Source: Forsythia viridissima (taxonomy: Eukaryota; Streptophyta; Magnoliopsida; Lamiales; Oleaceae). From it: DNA of 64,000 bases. Within the stretch, counting starts at the first letter, position 1. The number at the start of each line of letters is the position of its first letter. The position numbers and the translations under genes were made by a program. The notes under the pieces were generated by a model. That model saw nothing but the letters and a program-made list of their open reading frames with translations. It was not told where the DNA came from and made no database searches. Of the stretch, positions 1 through 13,749 are shown in pieces. The DNA is taken from the NCBI GenBank assembly GCA_030279155.1, contig CM059040.1:25670567-25734566 (forward strand), in the 5' to 3' direction.

Positions 1-2749
1 TAAGTAGGTGGAAGTAAATCTCTCAAATGAGTAGATGAACACCTAAATCCCGTCGATTGATACAACTCTAAATCTCTCGGTTGAGTGGGTAGATCTCGAA
101 ACCATGAATTGATGATAGTGGTGTAATAGCAATGTAAATCTCGAGATTGATTATGTTTTCTGTAAATCTACCAAATGAATGGGTGGACATCAAAACCTTT
201 AATTTGGATTACATATATCATACGGAGTGGTTGAAACTGAAAACGATACTATGATAAAAGCTTTATATCTCCTATGCGTAGGTGAATCCCAAACTGTGTA
301 TTCGTAGAAGCGTAAATCCCTCCACTAAGTATGGGGAATGAATTCTCAAATGATTGGACATCCCTCAAAATGATGATTTGATAGAGGTGTAAATACCTCA
401 GCCAATTAAGTGGATGTAAATCGAACAAATGAGTTTGTGGACCCCGAAACATTTAATTTAAAGAGGCCTAAATATCTCAATTGAGTGGGTGAAAACATTG
501 AAATGATGAAGGCTTAAATATCTCAAATGCGTAGTTGAAACTAAAAATCATGTATTGGTGGAGGCTTAATAACCCCTCGATAATGTAGGGGGTGTAAATC
601 TCGCAATCAAAACTATGAATTGATATAGATGTATATCTCCCTACTTTGTATGTCGATGTAAATAGACCAAGTGAGTAGGTGAACCTCAAAACCAAGAATT
701 GATGGACGAGTAAACCTCTCTAACATGTAGGTAGATTTGAAACTCTCAAATGAGAGAACGGACCGAATATCCATGGATTGGTTTCTAAGTCTCTCGATTG
801 AGTAGGTGGATCAAATCTCTCGAATTAGCGGTTAGATCTAAAACCTATGAATTGATAGTGGTGTTATTCACTCAACACCGGTGTAATTCTCCCGATTCTT
901 CATGTTGAAGGTAAAACCAACAAATGAGTAAGTGGATCTGAAAATATTTAATTTGTAGAGGCGTAAATATCTCAAATAAGTTGGTGAACCTAAAAACTAT
1001 AAAATGATGAAGGCTTAAATATGTCAAATGCGTTGGCGGAACTCGAGATCATACATTCGTATTGGCTTAAAAATCCTTCGACAAATTAGTGAGTTGTTAA
1101 TCTCTCAAATGTAATGGTAGAGCTCAAAACCAAGAATTGATATAGAAGTATATCTCCCAAATAATGTATGTGGATGTAAATCAATCAAATGAGTTCGCGC
1201 ACGTCAAAACCCAGAATTGATAGATGCTAACTAACCACTCTTCTGAGTAGGTGGATGTAAATCTATCAAACGAGTAGATGAACCTAAATCCCGTCGATTG
1301 ATAAAACTCTAAATCGCTCAGTTGGGTGGGTGGATCGAAATCTCCCAAATGAGTGGGTGGATCTCGAAACCATGAATTGATGTGTCAAGATTGATCATGT
1401 TTTCATTAAATCTACCAAATGAGTGGGTGGATATCAAAACCTTTAATTTGGATTACATATATCATATGGAGTGGTTGAAACTGTAAACGATAAAATGATA
1501 AAGGCTTTATATCTCCAATGCGTAGTTGAATCTCAAACTGTGTATTCGTAGAAGCGTAAATCCCTCCACTAAGTATGGGAAAGTAAATCTCAAATGATTG
1601 AGCGTACCTCAAAGTGAAGATTTGATAGAGGTGTAAATACCTTGGCTAATTATGTGGATGTAAATCGAAAAAATGAGTTGGTGGACCCCGAAACCTTTAA
1701 TTTAAAGAGGCCTAAATATATCAGGTGAGTGGGTAAAAACATTGCAATGATGAAGGCATAAATATCTCAAATGCGTAGTTGAAACTAAAAATCATGTATT
1801 GGTGGAGGCTTAATAACCCCTGGATAAAGGAGGGGGGGCGTAAATCTCGCAATCAAAACCATGAATTGATATAGATGTATATCTCTCTGCTTTGTATGTC
1901 GATGTAAATAATCGACGTGAGTAGGTGAACCTCAAAACCAAGAATTGATGGGCGAGTAAACGTCACTAACGTGTAGGTAGATGTGAATCTCTCAAATGAG
2001 AGAACGGACCGAAAATCCATGGATTGGTTTCGAAGTCTCTCGATTGAGTAGGTGGATCAAAATCTCTCGAATTAGTGGTCAGATCTAAAACCATGAATTG
2101 ATAGTGGTGTCATTCACTCAACACCGGAGTAATTCTCCCGATTCTTCATGTTGAAGGTAAAACCAACAAATGAGTAAGTGGGTCTGAAAATATTTAATTT
2201 GTAGAGGCATAAATATCTCAAAAGCAGTGGGTGGAACATAAAAGGTAAAATAATAAAGGCATAAATTTTTCAAATGCGTAGGTGAAACACAAACCATATA
2301 TTCGTAGAGGCGTAAATCGCTCGACTAAGTAAGGGGGAAGTAAATCTCTCAAATGAGTGGCTGTATCCCAAAACCATTATTTGCTGCAGCTGTAATTCCC
2401 TCGACTAAGTTTGTGCGTGTAAATGGAACAAATGAGTAGGTGGACCTCAAAACCTTTAATTAAAGAGGCCTATGTATCTCAAATAAGTTGGTGAACCTAA
2501 AAACAATAAAATGATGAAAGCTTAAATATGTCAATTGCATTGGCGGAACTCGAGATCATATATTCGTATTGGCTTAAAAATCCTTCGACAAAGTAGGGGG
2601 GTTGTAAATCACTCAAATGAAAACAGTGAATCTCAAAACTATGAATTTATTTAGATGTATATCTCCCAAATAATGTATGTAGATGTAAATTAATCAAATG
2701 AGTTTCACTTCAAAACCCGTAATTGATAGATAATTACTAACCACTCTAC
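1..2749. repeat. Satellite unit 1, 2749 bp (2750 class)
   Basis: Half A is 1-1242 and half B is 1243-2749. It lacks both the 28-bp and the 261-bp A-half segments found in longer classes. It shares diagnostic variants with units 6-8, such as TGTGTCAAGATTG and GGGTGGATATC in half B, and not with its neighbour unit 2. Confidence 0.93.
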
Positions 2750-5499
2750 TAAGTAGGTGGAAGTAAATCTCTCAAATGAGTAGATGAACACCTAAATCCC
2801 GTCGATTGATACAACTCTAAATCTCTCGGTTGAGTGGGTAGATCTCGAAACCATGAATTGATGATAGTGGTGTAATAGCAATGTAAATCTCGAGATTGAT
2901 TATGTTTTCTGTAAATCTACCAAATGAATGGGTGGACATCAAAACCTTTAATTTGGATTACATATATCATACGGAGTGGTTGAAACTGAAAACGATACTA
3001 TGATAAAAGCTTTATATCTCCTATGCGTAGGTGAATCCCAAACTGTGTATTCGTAGAAGCGTAAATCCCTCCACTAAGTATGGGGAATGAATTCTCAAAT
3101 GATTGGACATCCCTCAAAATGATGATTTGATAGAGGTGTAAATACCTCAGCCAATTAAGTGGATGTAAATCGAACAAATGAGTTTGTGGACCCCGAAACA
3201 TTTAATTTAAAGAGGCCTAAATATCTCAATTGAGTGTGTGAAAACATTGAAATGATGAAGGCTTAAATATCTCAAATGCGTAGTTGAAACTAAAAATCAT
3301 GTATTGGTGGAGGCTTAATAACCCCTCGATAATGTAGGGGGTGTAAATCTCGCAATCAAAACTATGAATTGATATAGATGTATATCTCCCAACTTTGTAT
3401 GTCGATGTAAATAGACCAAGTGAGTAGGTGAACCTCAAAACCAAGAATTGATGGACGAGTAAACCTCTCTAACATGTAGGTAGATTTGAAACTCTCAAAT
3501 GAGAGAACGGACCGAATATCCATGGATTGGTTTCTAAGTCTCTCGATTGAGTAGGTGGATCGAAATCTCTCGAATTAGCGGTTAGATCTAAAACCTATGA
3601 ATTGATAGTGGTGTTATTCACTCAACACCGGTGTAATTCTCCCGATTCTTCATGTTGAAGGTAAAACCAACAAATGAGTAAGTGGATCTGAAAATATTTA
3701 ATTTGTAGAGGCGTAAATATCTCAAATAAGTTGGGGAACCTAAAAACTATAAAATGATGAAGGCTTAAATATGTCAAATGCGTTGGCGGAACTCGAGATC
3801 ATACATTCGTATTGGCTTAAAAATCCTTCGACAAATTAGGGAGTTGTTAATCTCTCAAATGTAATGGTAGAGCTCAAAACCAAGAATTGATATAGAAGTA
3901 TATCTCCCAAATAATGTATTCGGATGTAAATCAATCAAATGAGTTCGCGCACGTCAAAACCCAGAATTGATAGATGCTAACTAACCACTCTTCTGAGTAG
4001 GTGGATGTAAATCTATCAAACGAGTAGATGAACCTAAATCCCGTCGATTGATAAAACTCTAAATCGCTCAGTTGGGTGGGTGGATCGAAATCTCCCAAAT
4101 GAGTGGGTGGATCTCGAAACCATGAATTGATGTGTCGAGATTGATCATGTTTTCAGTAAATCTACCAAATGAGTGGGTGGACATCAAAACCTTTAATTTG
4201 GATTACATATATCATATGGAGTGGTTGAAACTGTAAACGATAAAATGATAAAGGCTTTATATCTCCAATGCGTAGTTGAATCTCAAACTGTGTATTCGTA
4301 GAAGCGTAAATCCCTCCACTAAGTATGGGAAAGTAAATCTCAAATGATTGAGCGTACCTCAAAGTGAAGATTTGATAGAGGTGTAAATACCTTGGCTAAT
4401 TATGTGGATGTAAATCGAAAAAATGAGTTGGTGGACCCCGAAACCTTTAATTTAAGGAGGCCTAAATATATCAGGTGAGTGGGTAAAAACATTGCAATGA
4501 TGAAGGCATAAATATCTCAAATGCGTAGTTGAAACTAAAAATCATGTATTGGTGGAGGCTTAATAACCCCTGGATAAAGGAGGGGGGGCGTAAATCTCGC
4601 AATCAAAACCATGAATTGATATAGATGTATATCTCTCTGCTTTGTATGTCGATGTAAATAATCGACGTGAGTAGGTGAACCTCAAAACCAAGAATTGATG
4701 GGCGAGTAAACGTCACTAACGTGTAGGTAGATGTGAATCTCTCAAATGAGAGAACGGACCGAAAATCCATGGATTGGTTTCGAAGTCTCTCGATTGAGTA
4801 GGTGGATCAAAATCTCTCGAATTAGTGGTCAGATCTAAAACCATGAATTGATAGTGGTGTCATTCACTCAACACCGGAGTAATTCTCCCGATTCTTCATG
4901 TTGAAGGTAAAACCAACAAATGAGTAAGTGGGTCTGAAAATATTTAATTTGTAGAGGCATAAATATCTCAAAAGCAGTGGGTGGAACATAAAAGGTAAAA
5001 TAATAAAGGCATAAATTTTTCAAATGCCTAGGTGAAACACAAACCATATATTCGTAGAGGCGTAAATCGCTCGACTAAGTAAGGGGGAAGTAAATCTCTC
5101 AAATGAGTGGCTGTATCCCAAAACCATTATTTGCTGCAGCTGTAATTCCCTCGACTAAGTTTGTGCGTGTAAATGGAACAAATGAGTAGGTGGACCTCAA
5201 AACCTTTAATTAAAGAGGCCTATGTATCTCAAATAAGTTGGTGAACCTAAAAACAATAAAATGATGAAAGCTTAAATATGTCAATTGCATTGGCGGAACT
5301 CGAGATCATATATTCGTATTGGCTTAAAAATCCTTCGACAAAGTAGGGGGGTTGTAAATCACTCAAATGAAAACAGTGAATCTCAAAACTATGAATTTAT
5401 TTAGATGTATATCTCCCAAATAATGTATGTAGATGTAAATTAATCAAATGAGTTTCACTTCAAAACCCGTAATTGATAGATAATTACTAACCACTCTAC
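2750..5499. repeat. Satellite unit 2, 2750 bp (subtype b)
   Basis: It opens the subtype-b run. Shared variants are GAGTGTGTGAAAAC, GTTGGGGAACC and AATGTATTCGGATG. It keeps GGGGAATGAATTC like subtype a, and has a private ATGCCTAGG near 5026. Confidence 0.93.
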
Positions 5500-8249
5500 T
5501 AAGTAGGTGGAAGTAAATCTCTCAAATGAGTAGATGAACACCTAAATCCCGTCGATTGATACAACTCTAAATCTCTCGGTTGAGTGGGTAGATCTCGAAA
5601 CCATGAATTGATGATAGTGGTGTAATAGCAATGTAAATCTCGAGATTGATTATGTTTTCTGTAAATCTACCAAATGAATGGGTGGACATCAAAACCTTTA
5701 ATTTGGATTACATATATCATACGGAGTGGTTGAAACTGAAAACGATACTATGATAAAAGCTTTATATCTCCTATGCGTAGGTGAATCCCAAACTGTGTAT
5801 TCGTAGAAGCGTAAATCCCTCCACTAAGTATGGGGAATTAATTCTCAAATGATTGGACATCCCTCAAAATGATGATTTGATAGAGGTGTAAATACCTCAG
5901 CCAATTAAGTGGATGTAAATCGAACAAATGAGTTTGTGGACCCCGAAACATTTAATTTAAAGAGGCCTAAATATCTCAATTGAGTGTGTGAAAACATTGA
6001 AATGATGAAGGCTTAAATATCTCAAATGCGTAGTTGAAACTAAAAATCATGTATTGGTGGAGGCTTAATAACCCCTCGATAATGTAGGGGGTGTAAATCT
6101 CGCAATCAAAACTATGAATTGATATAGATGTATATCTCCCAACTTTGTATGTCGATGTAAATAGACCAAGTGAGTAGGTGAACCTCAAAACCAAGAATTG
6201 ATGGACGAGTAAACCTCTCTAACATGTAGGTAGATTTGAAACTCTCAAATGAGAGAACGGACCGAATATCCATGGATTGGTTTCTAAGTCTCTCGATTGA
6301 GTAGGTGGATCGAAATCTCTCGAATTAGCGGTTAGATCTAAAACCTATGAATTGATAGTGGTGTTATTCACTCAACACCGGTGTAATTCTCCCGATTCTT
6401 CATGTTGAAGGTAAAACCAACAAATGAGTAAGTGGATCTGAAAATATTTAATTTGTAGAGGCGTAAATATCTCAAATAAGTTGGGGAACCTAAAAACTAT
6501 AAAATGATGAAGGCTTAAATATGTCAAATGCGTTGGCGGAACTCGAGATCATACATTCGTATTGGCTTAAAAATCCTTCGACAAATTAGGGAGTTGTTAA
6601 TCTCTCAAATGTAATGGTAGAGCTCAAAACCAAGAATTGATATAGAAGTATATCTCCCAAATAATGTATTCGGATGTAAATCAATCAAATGAGTTCGCGC
6701 ACGTCAAAACCCAGAATTGATAGATGCTAACTAACCACTCTTCTGAGTAGGTGGATGTAAATCTATCAAACGAGTAGATGAACCTAAATCCCGTCGATTG
6801 ATAAAACTCTAAATCGCTCAGTTGGGTGGGTGGATCGAAATCTCCCAAATGAGTGGGTGGATCTCGAAACCATGAATTGATGTGTCGAGATTGATCATGT
6901 TTTCAGTAAATCTACCAAATGAGTGGGTGGACATCAAAACCTTTAATTTGGATTACATATATCATATGGAGTGGTTGAAACTGTAAACGATAAAATGATA
7001 AAGGCTTTATATCTCCAATGCGTAGTTGAATCTCAAACTGTGTATTCGTAGAAGCGTAAATCCCTCCACTAAGTATGGGAAAGTAAATCTCAAATGATTG
7101 AGCGTACCTCAAAGTGAAGATTTGATAGAGGTGTAAATACCTTGGCTAATTATGTGGATGTAAATCGAAAAAATGAGTTGGTGGACCCCGAAACCTTTAA
7201 TTTAAGGAGGCCTAAATATATCAGGTGAGTGGGTAAAAACATTGCAATGATGAAGGCATAAATATCTCAAATGCGTAGTTGAAACTAAAAATCATGTATT
7301 GGTGGAGGCTTAATAACCCCTGGATAAAGGAGGGGGGGCGTAAATCTCGCAATCAAAACCATGAATTGATATAGATGTATATCTCTCTGCTTTGTATGTC
7401 GATGTAAATAATCGACGTGAGTAGGTGAACCTCAAAACCAAGAATTGATGGGCGAGTAAACGTCACTAACGTGTAGGTAGATGTGAATCTCTCAAATGAG
7501 AGAACGGACCGAAAATCCATGGATTGGTTTCGAAGTCTCTCGATTGAGTAGGTGGATCAAAATCTCTCGAATTAGTGGTCAGATCTAAAACCATGAATTG
7601 ATAGTGGTGTCATTCACTCAACACCGGAGTAATTCTCCCGATTCTTCATGTTGAAGGTAAAACCAACAAATGAGTAAGTGGGTCTGAAAATATTTAATTT
7701 GTAGAGGCATAAATATCTCAAAAGCAGTGGGTGGAACATAAAAGGTAAAATAATAAAGGCATAAATTTTTCAAATGCGTAGGTGAAACACAAACCATATA
7801 TTCGTAGAGGCGTAAATCGCTCGACTAAGTAAGGGGGAAGTAAATCTCTCAAATGAGTGGCTGTATCCCAAAACCATTATTTGCTGCAGCTGTAATTCCC
7901 TCGACTAAGTTTGTGCGTGTAAATGGAACAAATGAGTAGGTGGACCTCAAAACCTTTAATTAAAGAGGCCTATGTATCTCAAATAAGTTGGTGAACCTAA
8001 AAACAATAAAATGATGAAAGCTTAAATATGTCAATTGCATTGGCGGAACTCGAGATCATATATTCGTATTGGCTTAAAAATCCTTCGACAAAGTAGGGGG
8101 GTTGTAAATCACTCAAATGAAAACAGTGAATCTCAAAACTATGAATTTATTTAGATGTATATCTCCCAAATAATGTATGTAGATGTAAATTAATCAAATG
8201 AGTTTCACTTCAAAACCCGTAATTGATAGATAATTACTAACCACTCTAC
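5500..8249. repeat. Satellite unit 3, 2750 bp (subtype b)
   Basis: Subtype-b variants are present, together with GGGGAATTAATTC near 5833. By eye I found no difference from units 4 and 5 in the lines compared. Confidence 0.93.
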
Positions 8250-10999
8250 TAAGTAGGTGGAAGTAAATCTCTCAAATGAGTAGATGAACACCTAAATCCC
8301 GTCGATTGATACAACTCTAAATCTCTCGGTTGAGTGGGTAGATCTCGAAACCATGAATTGATGATAGTGGTGTAATAGCAATGTAAATCTCGAGATTGAT
8401 TATGTTTTCTGTAAATCTACCAAATGAATGGGTGGACATCAAAACCTTTAATTTGGATTACATATATCATACGGAGTGGTTGAAACTGAAAACGATACTA
8501 TGATAAAAGCTTTATATCTCCTATGCGTAGGTGAATCCCAAACTGTGTATTCGTAGAAGCGTAAATCCCTCCACTAAGTATGGGGAATTAATTCTCAAAT
8601 GATTGGACATCCCTCAAAATGATGATTTGATAGAGGTGTAAATACCTCAGCCAATTAAGTGGATGTAAATCGAACAAATGAGTTTGTGGACCCCGAAACA
8701 TTTAATTTAAAGAGGCCTAAATATCTCAATTGAGTGTGTGAAAACATTGAAATGATGAAGGCTTAAATATCTCAAATGCGTAGTTGAAACTAAAAATCAT
8801 GTATTGGTGGAGGCTTAATAACCCCTCGATAATGTAGGGGGTGTAAATCTCGCAATCAAAACTATGAATTGATATAGATGTATATCTCCCAACTTTGTAT
8901 GTCGATGTAAATAGACCAAGTGAGTAGGTGAACCTCAAAACCAAGAATTGATGGACGAGTAAACCTCTCTAACATGTAGGTAGATTTGAAACTCTCAAAT
9001 GAGAGAACGGACCGAATATCCATGGATTGGTTTCTAAGTCTCTCGATTGAGTAGGTGGATCGAAATCTCTCGAATTAGCGGTTAGATCTAAAACCTATGA
9101 ATTGATAGTGGTGTTATTCACTCAACACCGGTGTAATTCTCCCGATTCTTCATGTTGAAGGTAAAACCAACAAATGAGTAAGTGGATCTGAAAATATTTA
9201 ATTTGTAGAGGCGTAAATATCTCAAATAAGTTGGGGAACCTAAAAACTATAAAATGATGAAGGCTTAAATATGTCAAATGCGTTGGCGGAACTCGAGATC
9301 ATACATTCGTATTGGCTTAAAAATCCTTCGACAAATTAGGGAGTTGTTAATCTCTCAAATGTAATGGTAGAGCTCAAAACCAAGAATTGATATAGAAGTA
9401 TATCTCCCAAATAATGTATTCGGATGTAAATCAATCAAATGAGTTCGCGCACGTCAAAACCCAGAATTGATAGATGCTAACTAACCACTCTTCTGAGTAG
9501 GTGGATGTAAATCTATCAAACGAGTAGATGAACCTAAATCCCGTCGATTGATAAAACTCTAAATCGCTCAGTTGGGTGGGTGGATCGAAATCTCCCAAAT
9601 GAGTGGGTGGATCTCGAAACCATGAATTGATGTGTCGAGATTGATCATGTTTTCAGTAAATCTACCAAATGAGTGGGTGGACATCAAAACCTTTAATTTG
9701 GATTACATATATCATATGGAGTGGTTGAAACTGTAAACGATAAAATGATAAAGGCTTTATATCTCCAATGCGTAGTTGAATCTCAAACTGTGTATTCGTA
9801 GAAGCGTAAATCCCTCCACTAAGTATGGGAAAGTAAATCTCAAATGATTGAGCGTACCTCAAAGTGAAGATTTGATAGAGGTGTAAATACCTTGGCTAAT
9901 TATGTGGATGTAAATCGAAAAAATGAGTTGGTGGACCCCGAAACCTTTAATTTAAGGAGGCCTAAATATATCAGGTGAGTGGGTAAAAACATTGCAATGA
10001 TGAAGGCATAAATATCTCAAATGCGTAGTTGAAACTAAAAATCATGTATTGGTGGAGGCTTAATAACCCCTGGATAAAGGAGGGGGGGCGTAAATCTCGC
10101 AATCAAAACCATGAATTGATATAGATGTATATCTCTCTGCTTTGTATGTCGATGTAAATAATCGACGTGAGTAGGTGAACCTCAAAACCAAGAATTGATG
10201 GGCGAGTAAACGTCACTAACGTGTAGGTAGATGTGAATCTCTCAAATGAGAGAACGGACCGAAAATCCATGGATTGGTTTCGAAGTCTCTCGATTGAGTA
10301 GGTGGATCAAAATCTCTCGAATTAGTGGTCAGATCTAAAACCATGAATTGATAGTGGTGTCATTCACTCAACACCGGAGTAATTCTCCCGATTCTTCATG
10401 TTGAAGGTAAAACCAACAAATGAGTAAGTGGGTCTGAAAATATTTAATTTGTAGAGGCATAAATATCTCAAAAGCAGTGGGTGGAACATAAAAGGTAAAA
10501 TAATAAAGGCATAAATTTTTCAAATGCGTAGGTGAAACACAAACCATATATTCGTAGAGGCGTAAATCGCTCGACTAAGTAAGGGGGAAGTAAATCTCTC
10601 AAATGAGTGGCTGTATCCCAAAACCATTATTTGCTGCAGCTGTAATTCCCTCGACTAAGTTTGTGCGTGTAAATGGAACAAATGAGTAGGTGGACCTCAA
10701 AACCTTTAATTAAAGAGGCCTATGTATCTCAAATAAGTTGGTGAACCTAAAAACAATAAAATGATGAAAGCTTAAATATGTCAATTGCATTGGCGGAACT
10801 CGAGATCATATATTCGTATTGGCTTAAAAATCCTTCGACAAAGTAGGGGGGTTGTAAATCACTCAAATGAAAACAGTGAATCTCAAAACTATGAATTTAT
10901 TTAGATGTATATCTCCCAAATAATGTATGTAGATGTAAATTAATCAAATGAGTTTCACTTCAAAACCCGTAATTGATAGATAATTACTAACCACTCTAC
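8250..10999. repeat. Satellite unit 4, 2750 bp (subtype b)
   Basis: It appears identical to units 3 and 5 in the lines compared, including GGGGAATTAATTC near 8583. Confidence 0.93.
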
Positions 11000-13749
11000 T
11001 AAGTAGGTGGAAGTAAATCTCTCAAATGAGTAGATGAACACCTAAATCCCGTCGATTGATACAACTCTAAATCTCTCGGTTGAGTGGGTAGATCTCGAAA
11101 CCATGAATTGATGATAGTGGTGTAATAGCAATGTAAATCTCGAGATTGATTATGTTTTCTGTAAATCTACCAAATGAATGGGTGGACATCAAAACCTTTA
11201 ATTTGGATTACATATATCATACGGAGTGGTTGAAACTGAAAACGATACTATGATAAAAGCTTTATATCTCCTATGCGTAGGTGAATCCCAAACTGTGTAT
11301 TCGTAGAAGCGTAAATCCCTCCACTAAGTATGGGGAATTAATTCTCAAATGATTGGACATCCCTCAAAATGATGATTTGATAGAGGTGTAAATACCTCAG
11401 CCAATTAAGTGGATGTAAATCGAACAAATGAGTTTGTGGACCCCGAAACATTTAATTTAAAGAGGCCTAAATATCTCAATTGAGTGTGTGAAAACATTGA
11501 AATGATGAAGGCTTAAATATCTCAAATGCGTAGTTGAAACTAAAAATCATGTATTGGTGGAGGCTTAATAACCCCTCGATAATGTAGGGGGTGTAAATCT
11601 CGCAATCAAAACTATGAATTGATATAGATGTATATCTCCCAACTTTGTATGTCGATGTAAATAGACCAAGTGAGTAGGTGAACCTCAAAACCAAGAATTG
11701 ATGGACGAGTAAACCTCTCTAACATGTAGGTAGATTTGAAACTCTCAAATGAGAGAACGGACCGAATATCCATGGATTGGTTTCTAAGTCTCTCGATTGA
11801 GTAGGTGGATCGAAATCTCTCGAATTAGCGGTTAGATCTAAAACCTATGAATTGATAGTGGTGTTATTCACTCAACACCGGTGTAATTCTCCCGATTCTT
11901 CATGTTGAAGGTAAAACCAACAAATGAGTAAGTGGATCTGAAAATATTTAATTTGTAGAGGCGTAAATATCTCAAATAAGTTGGGGAACCTAAAAACTAT
12001 AAAATGATGAAGGCTTAAATATGTCAAATGCGTTGGCGGAACTCGAGATCATACATTCGTATTGGCTTAAAAATCCTTCGACAAATTAGGGAGTTGTTAA
12101 TCTCTCAAATGTAATGGTAGAGCTCAAAACCAAGAATTGATATAGAAGTATATCTCCCAAATAATGTATTCGGATGTAAATCAATCAAATGAGTTCGCGC
12201 ACGTCAAAACCCAGAATTGATAGATGCTAACTAACCACTCTTCTGAGTAGGTGGATGTAAATCTATCAAACGAGTAGATGAACCTAAATCCCGTCGATTG
12301 ATAAAACTCTAAATCGCTCAGTTGGGTGGGTGGATCGAAATCTCCCAAATGAGTGGGTGGATCTCGAAACCATGAATTGATGTGTCGAGATTGATCATGT
12401 TTTCAGTAAATCTACCAAATGAGTGGGTGGACATCAAAACCTTTAATTTGGATTACATATATCATATGGAGTGGTTGAAACTGTAAACGATAAAATGATA
12501 AAGGCTTTATATCTCCAATGCGTAGTTGAATCTCAAACTGTGTATTCGTAGAAGCGTAAATCCCTCCACTAAGTATGGGAAAGTAAATCTCAAATGATTG
12601 AGCGTACCTCAAAGTGAAGATTTGATAGAGGTGTAAATACCTTGGCTAATTATGTGGATGTAAATCGAAAAAATGAGTTGGTGGACCCCGAAACCTTTAA
12701 TTTAAGGAGGCCTAAATATATCAGGTGAGTGGGTAAAAACATTGCAATGATGAAGGCATAAATATCTCAAATGCGTAGTTGAAACTAAAAATCATGTATT
12801 GGTGGAGGCTTAATAACCCCTGGATAAAGGAGGGGGGGCGTAAATCTCGCAATCAAAACCATGAATTGATATAGATGTATATCTCTCTGCTTTGTATGTC
12901 GATGTAAATAATCGACGTGAGTAGGTGAACCTCAAAACCAAGAATTGATGGGCGAGTAAACGTCACTAACGTGTAGGTAGATGTGAATCTCTCAAATGAG
13001 AGAACGGACCGAAAATCCATGGATTGGTTTCGAAGTCTCTCGATTGAGTAGGTGGATCAAAATCTCTCGAATTAGTGGTCAGATCTAAAACCATGAATTG
13101 ATAGTGGTGTCATTCACTCAACACCGGAGTAATTCTCCCGATTCTTCATGTTGAAGGTAAAACCAACAAATGAGTAAGTGGGTCTGAAAATATTTAATTT
13201 GTAGAGGCATAAATATCTCAAAAGCAGTGGGTGGAACATAAAAGGTAAAATAATAAAGGCATAAATTTTTCAAATGCGTAGGTGAAACACAAACCATATA
13301 TTCGTAGAGGCGTAAATCGCTCGACTAAGTAAGGGGGAAGTAAATCTCTCAAATGAGTGGCTGTATCCCAAAACCATTATTTGCTGCAGCTGTAATTCCC
13401 TCGACTAAGTTTGTGCGTGTAAATGGAACAAATGAGTAGGTGGACCTCAAAACCTTTAATTAAAGAGGCCTATGTATCTCAAATAAGTTGGTGAACCTAA
13501 AAACAATAAAATGATGAAAGCTTAAATATGTCAATTGCATTGGCGGAACTCGAGATCATATATTCGTATTGGCTTAAAAATCCTTCGACAAAGTAGGGGG
13601 GTTGTAAATCACTCAAATGAAAACAGTGAATCTCAAAACTATGAATTTATTTAGATGTATATCTCCCAAATAATGTATGTAGATGTAAATTAATCAAATG
13701 AGTTTCACTTCAAAACCCGTAATTGATAGATAATTACTAACCACTCTAC
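11000..13749. repeat. Satellite unit 5, 2750 bp (subtype b)
   Basis: This is the last subtype-b unit. It matches units 3 and 4 and is followed directly by a subtype-a unit. Confidence 0.93.

Noticed and set aside
249..452. Recurring minus-strand ORF of ~65-67 codons (249, 2998, 13998 and others; extended to 94 codons at 47154-47438)
   Set aside because: It recurs only because the satellite units are copies. Several units lose it by single stops (units 3-5), many copies use non-ATG starts, and halves A and B give related peptides from repeat sequence. No signal of selection on codons is visible.
477..695. Recurring 72-codon ORF (MVLRFTYSLGLF type) in every unit
   Set aside because: Same reasoning. 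The same peptide style appears at the homologous position in half B (45933, 48969). It is lost by small indels in unit 11 and shifted in unit 22. These are translated satellite repeats, not genes.
1412..1612. Recurring 66-codon ORF in half B
   Set aside because: It is the half-B counterpart of the 67-codon half-A ORF. Its similarity follows from A-B homology of the DNA.
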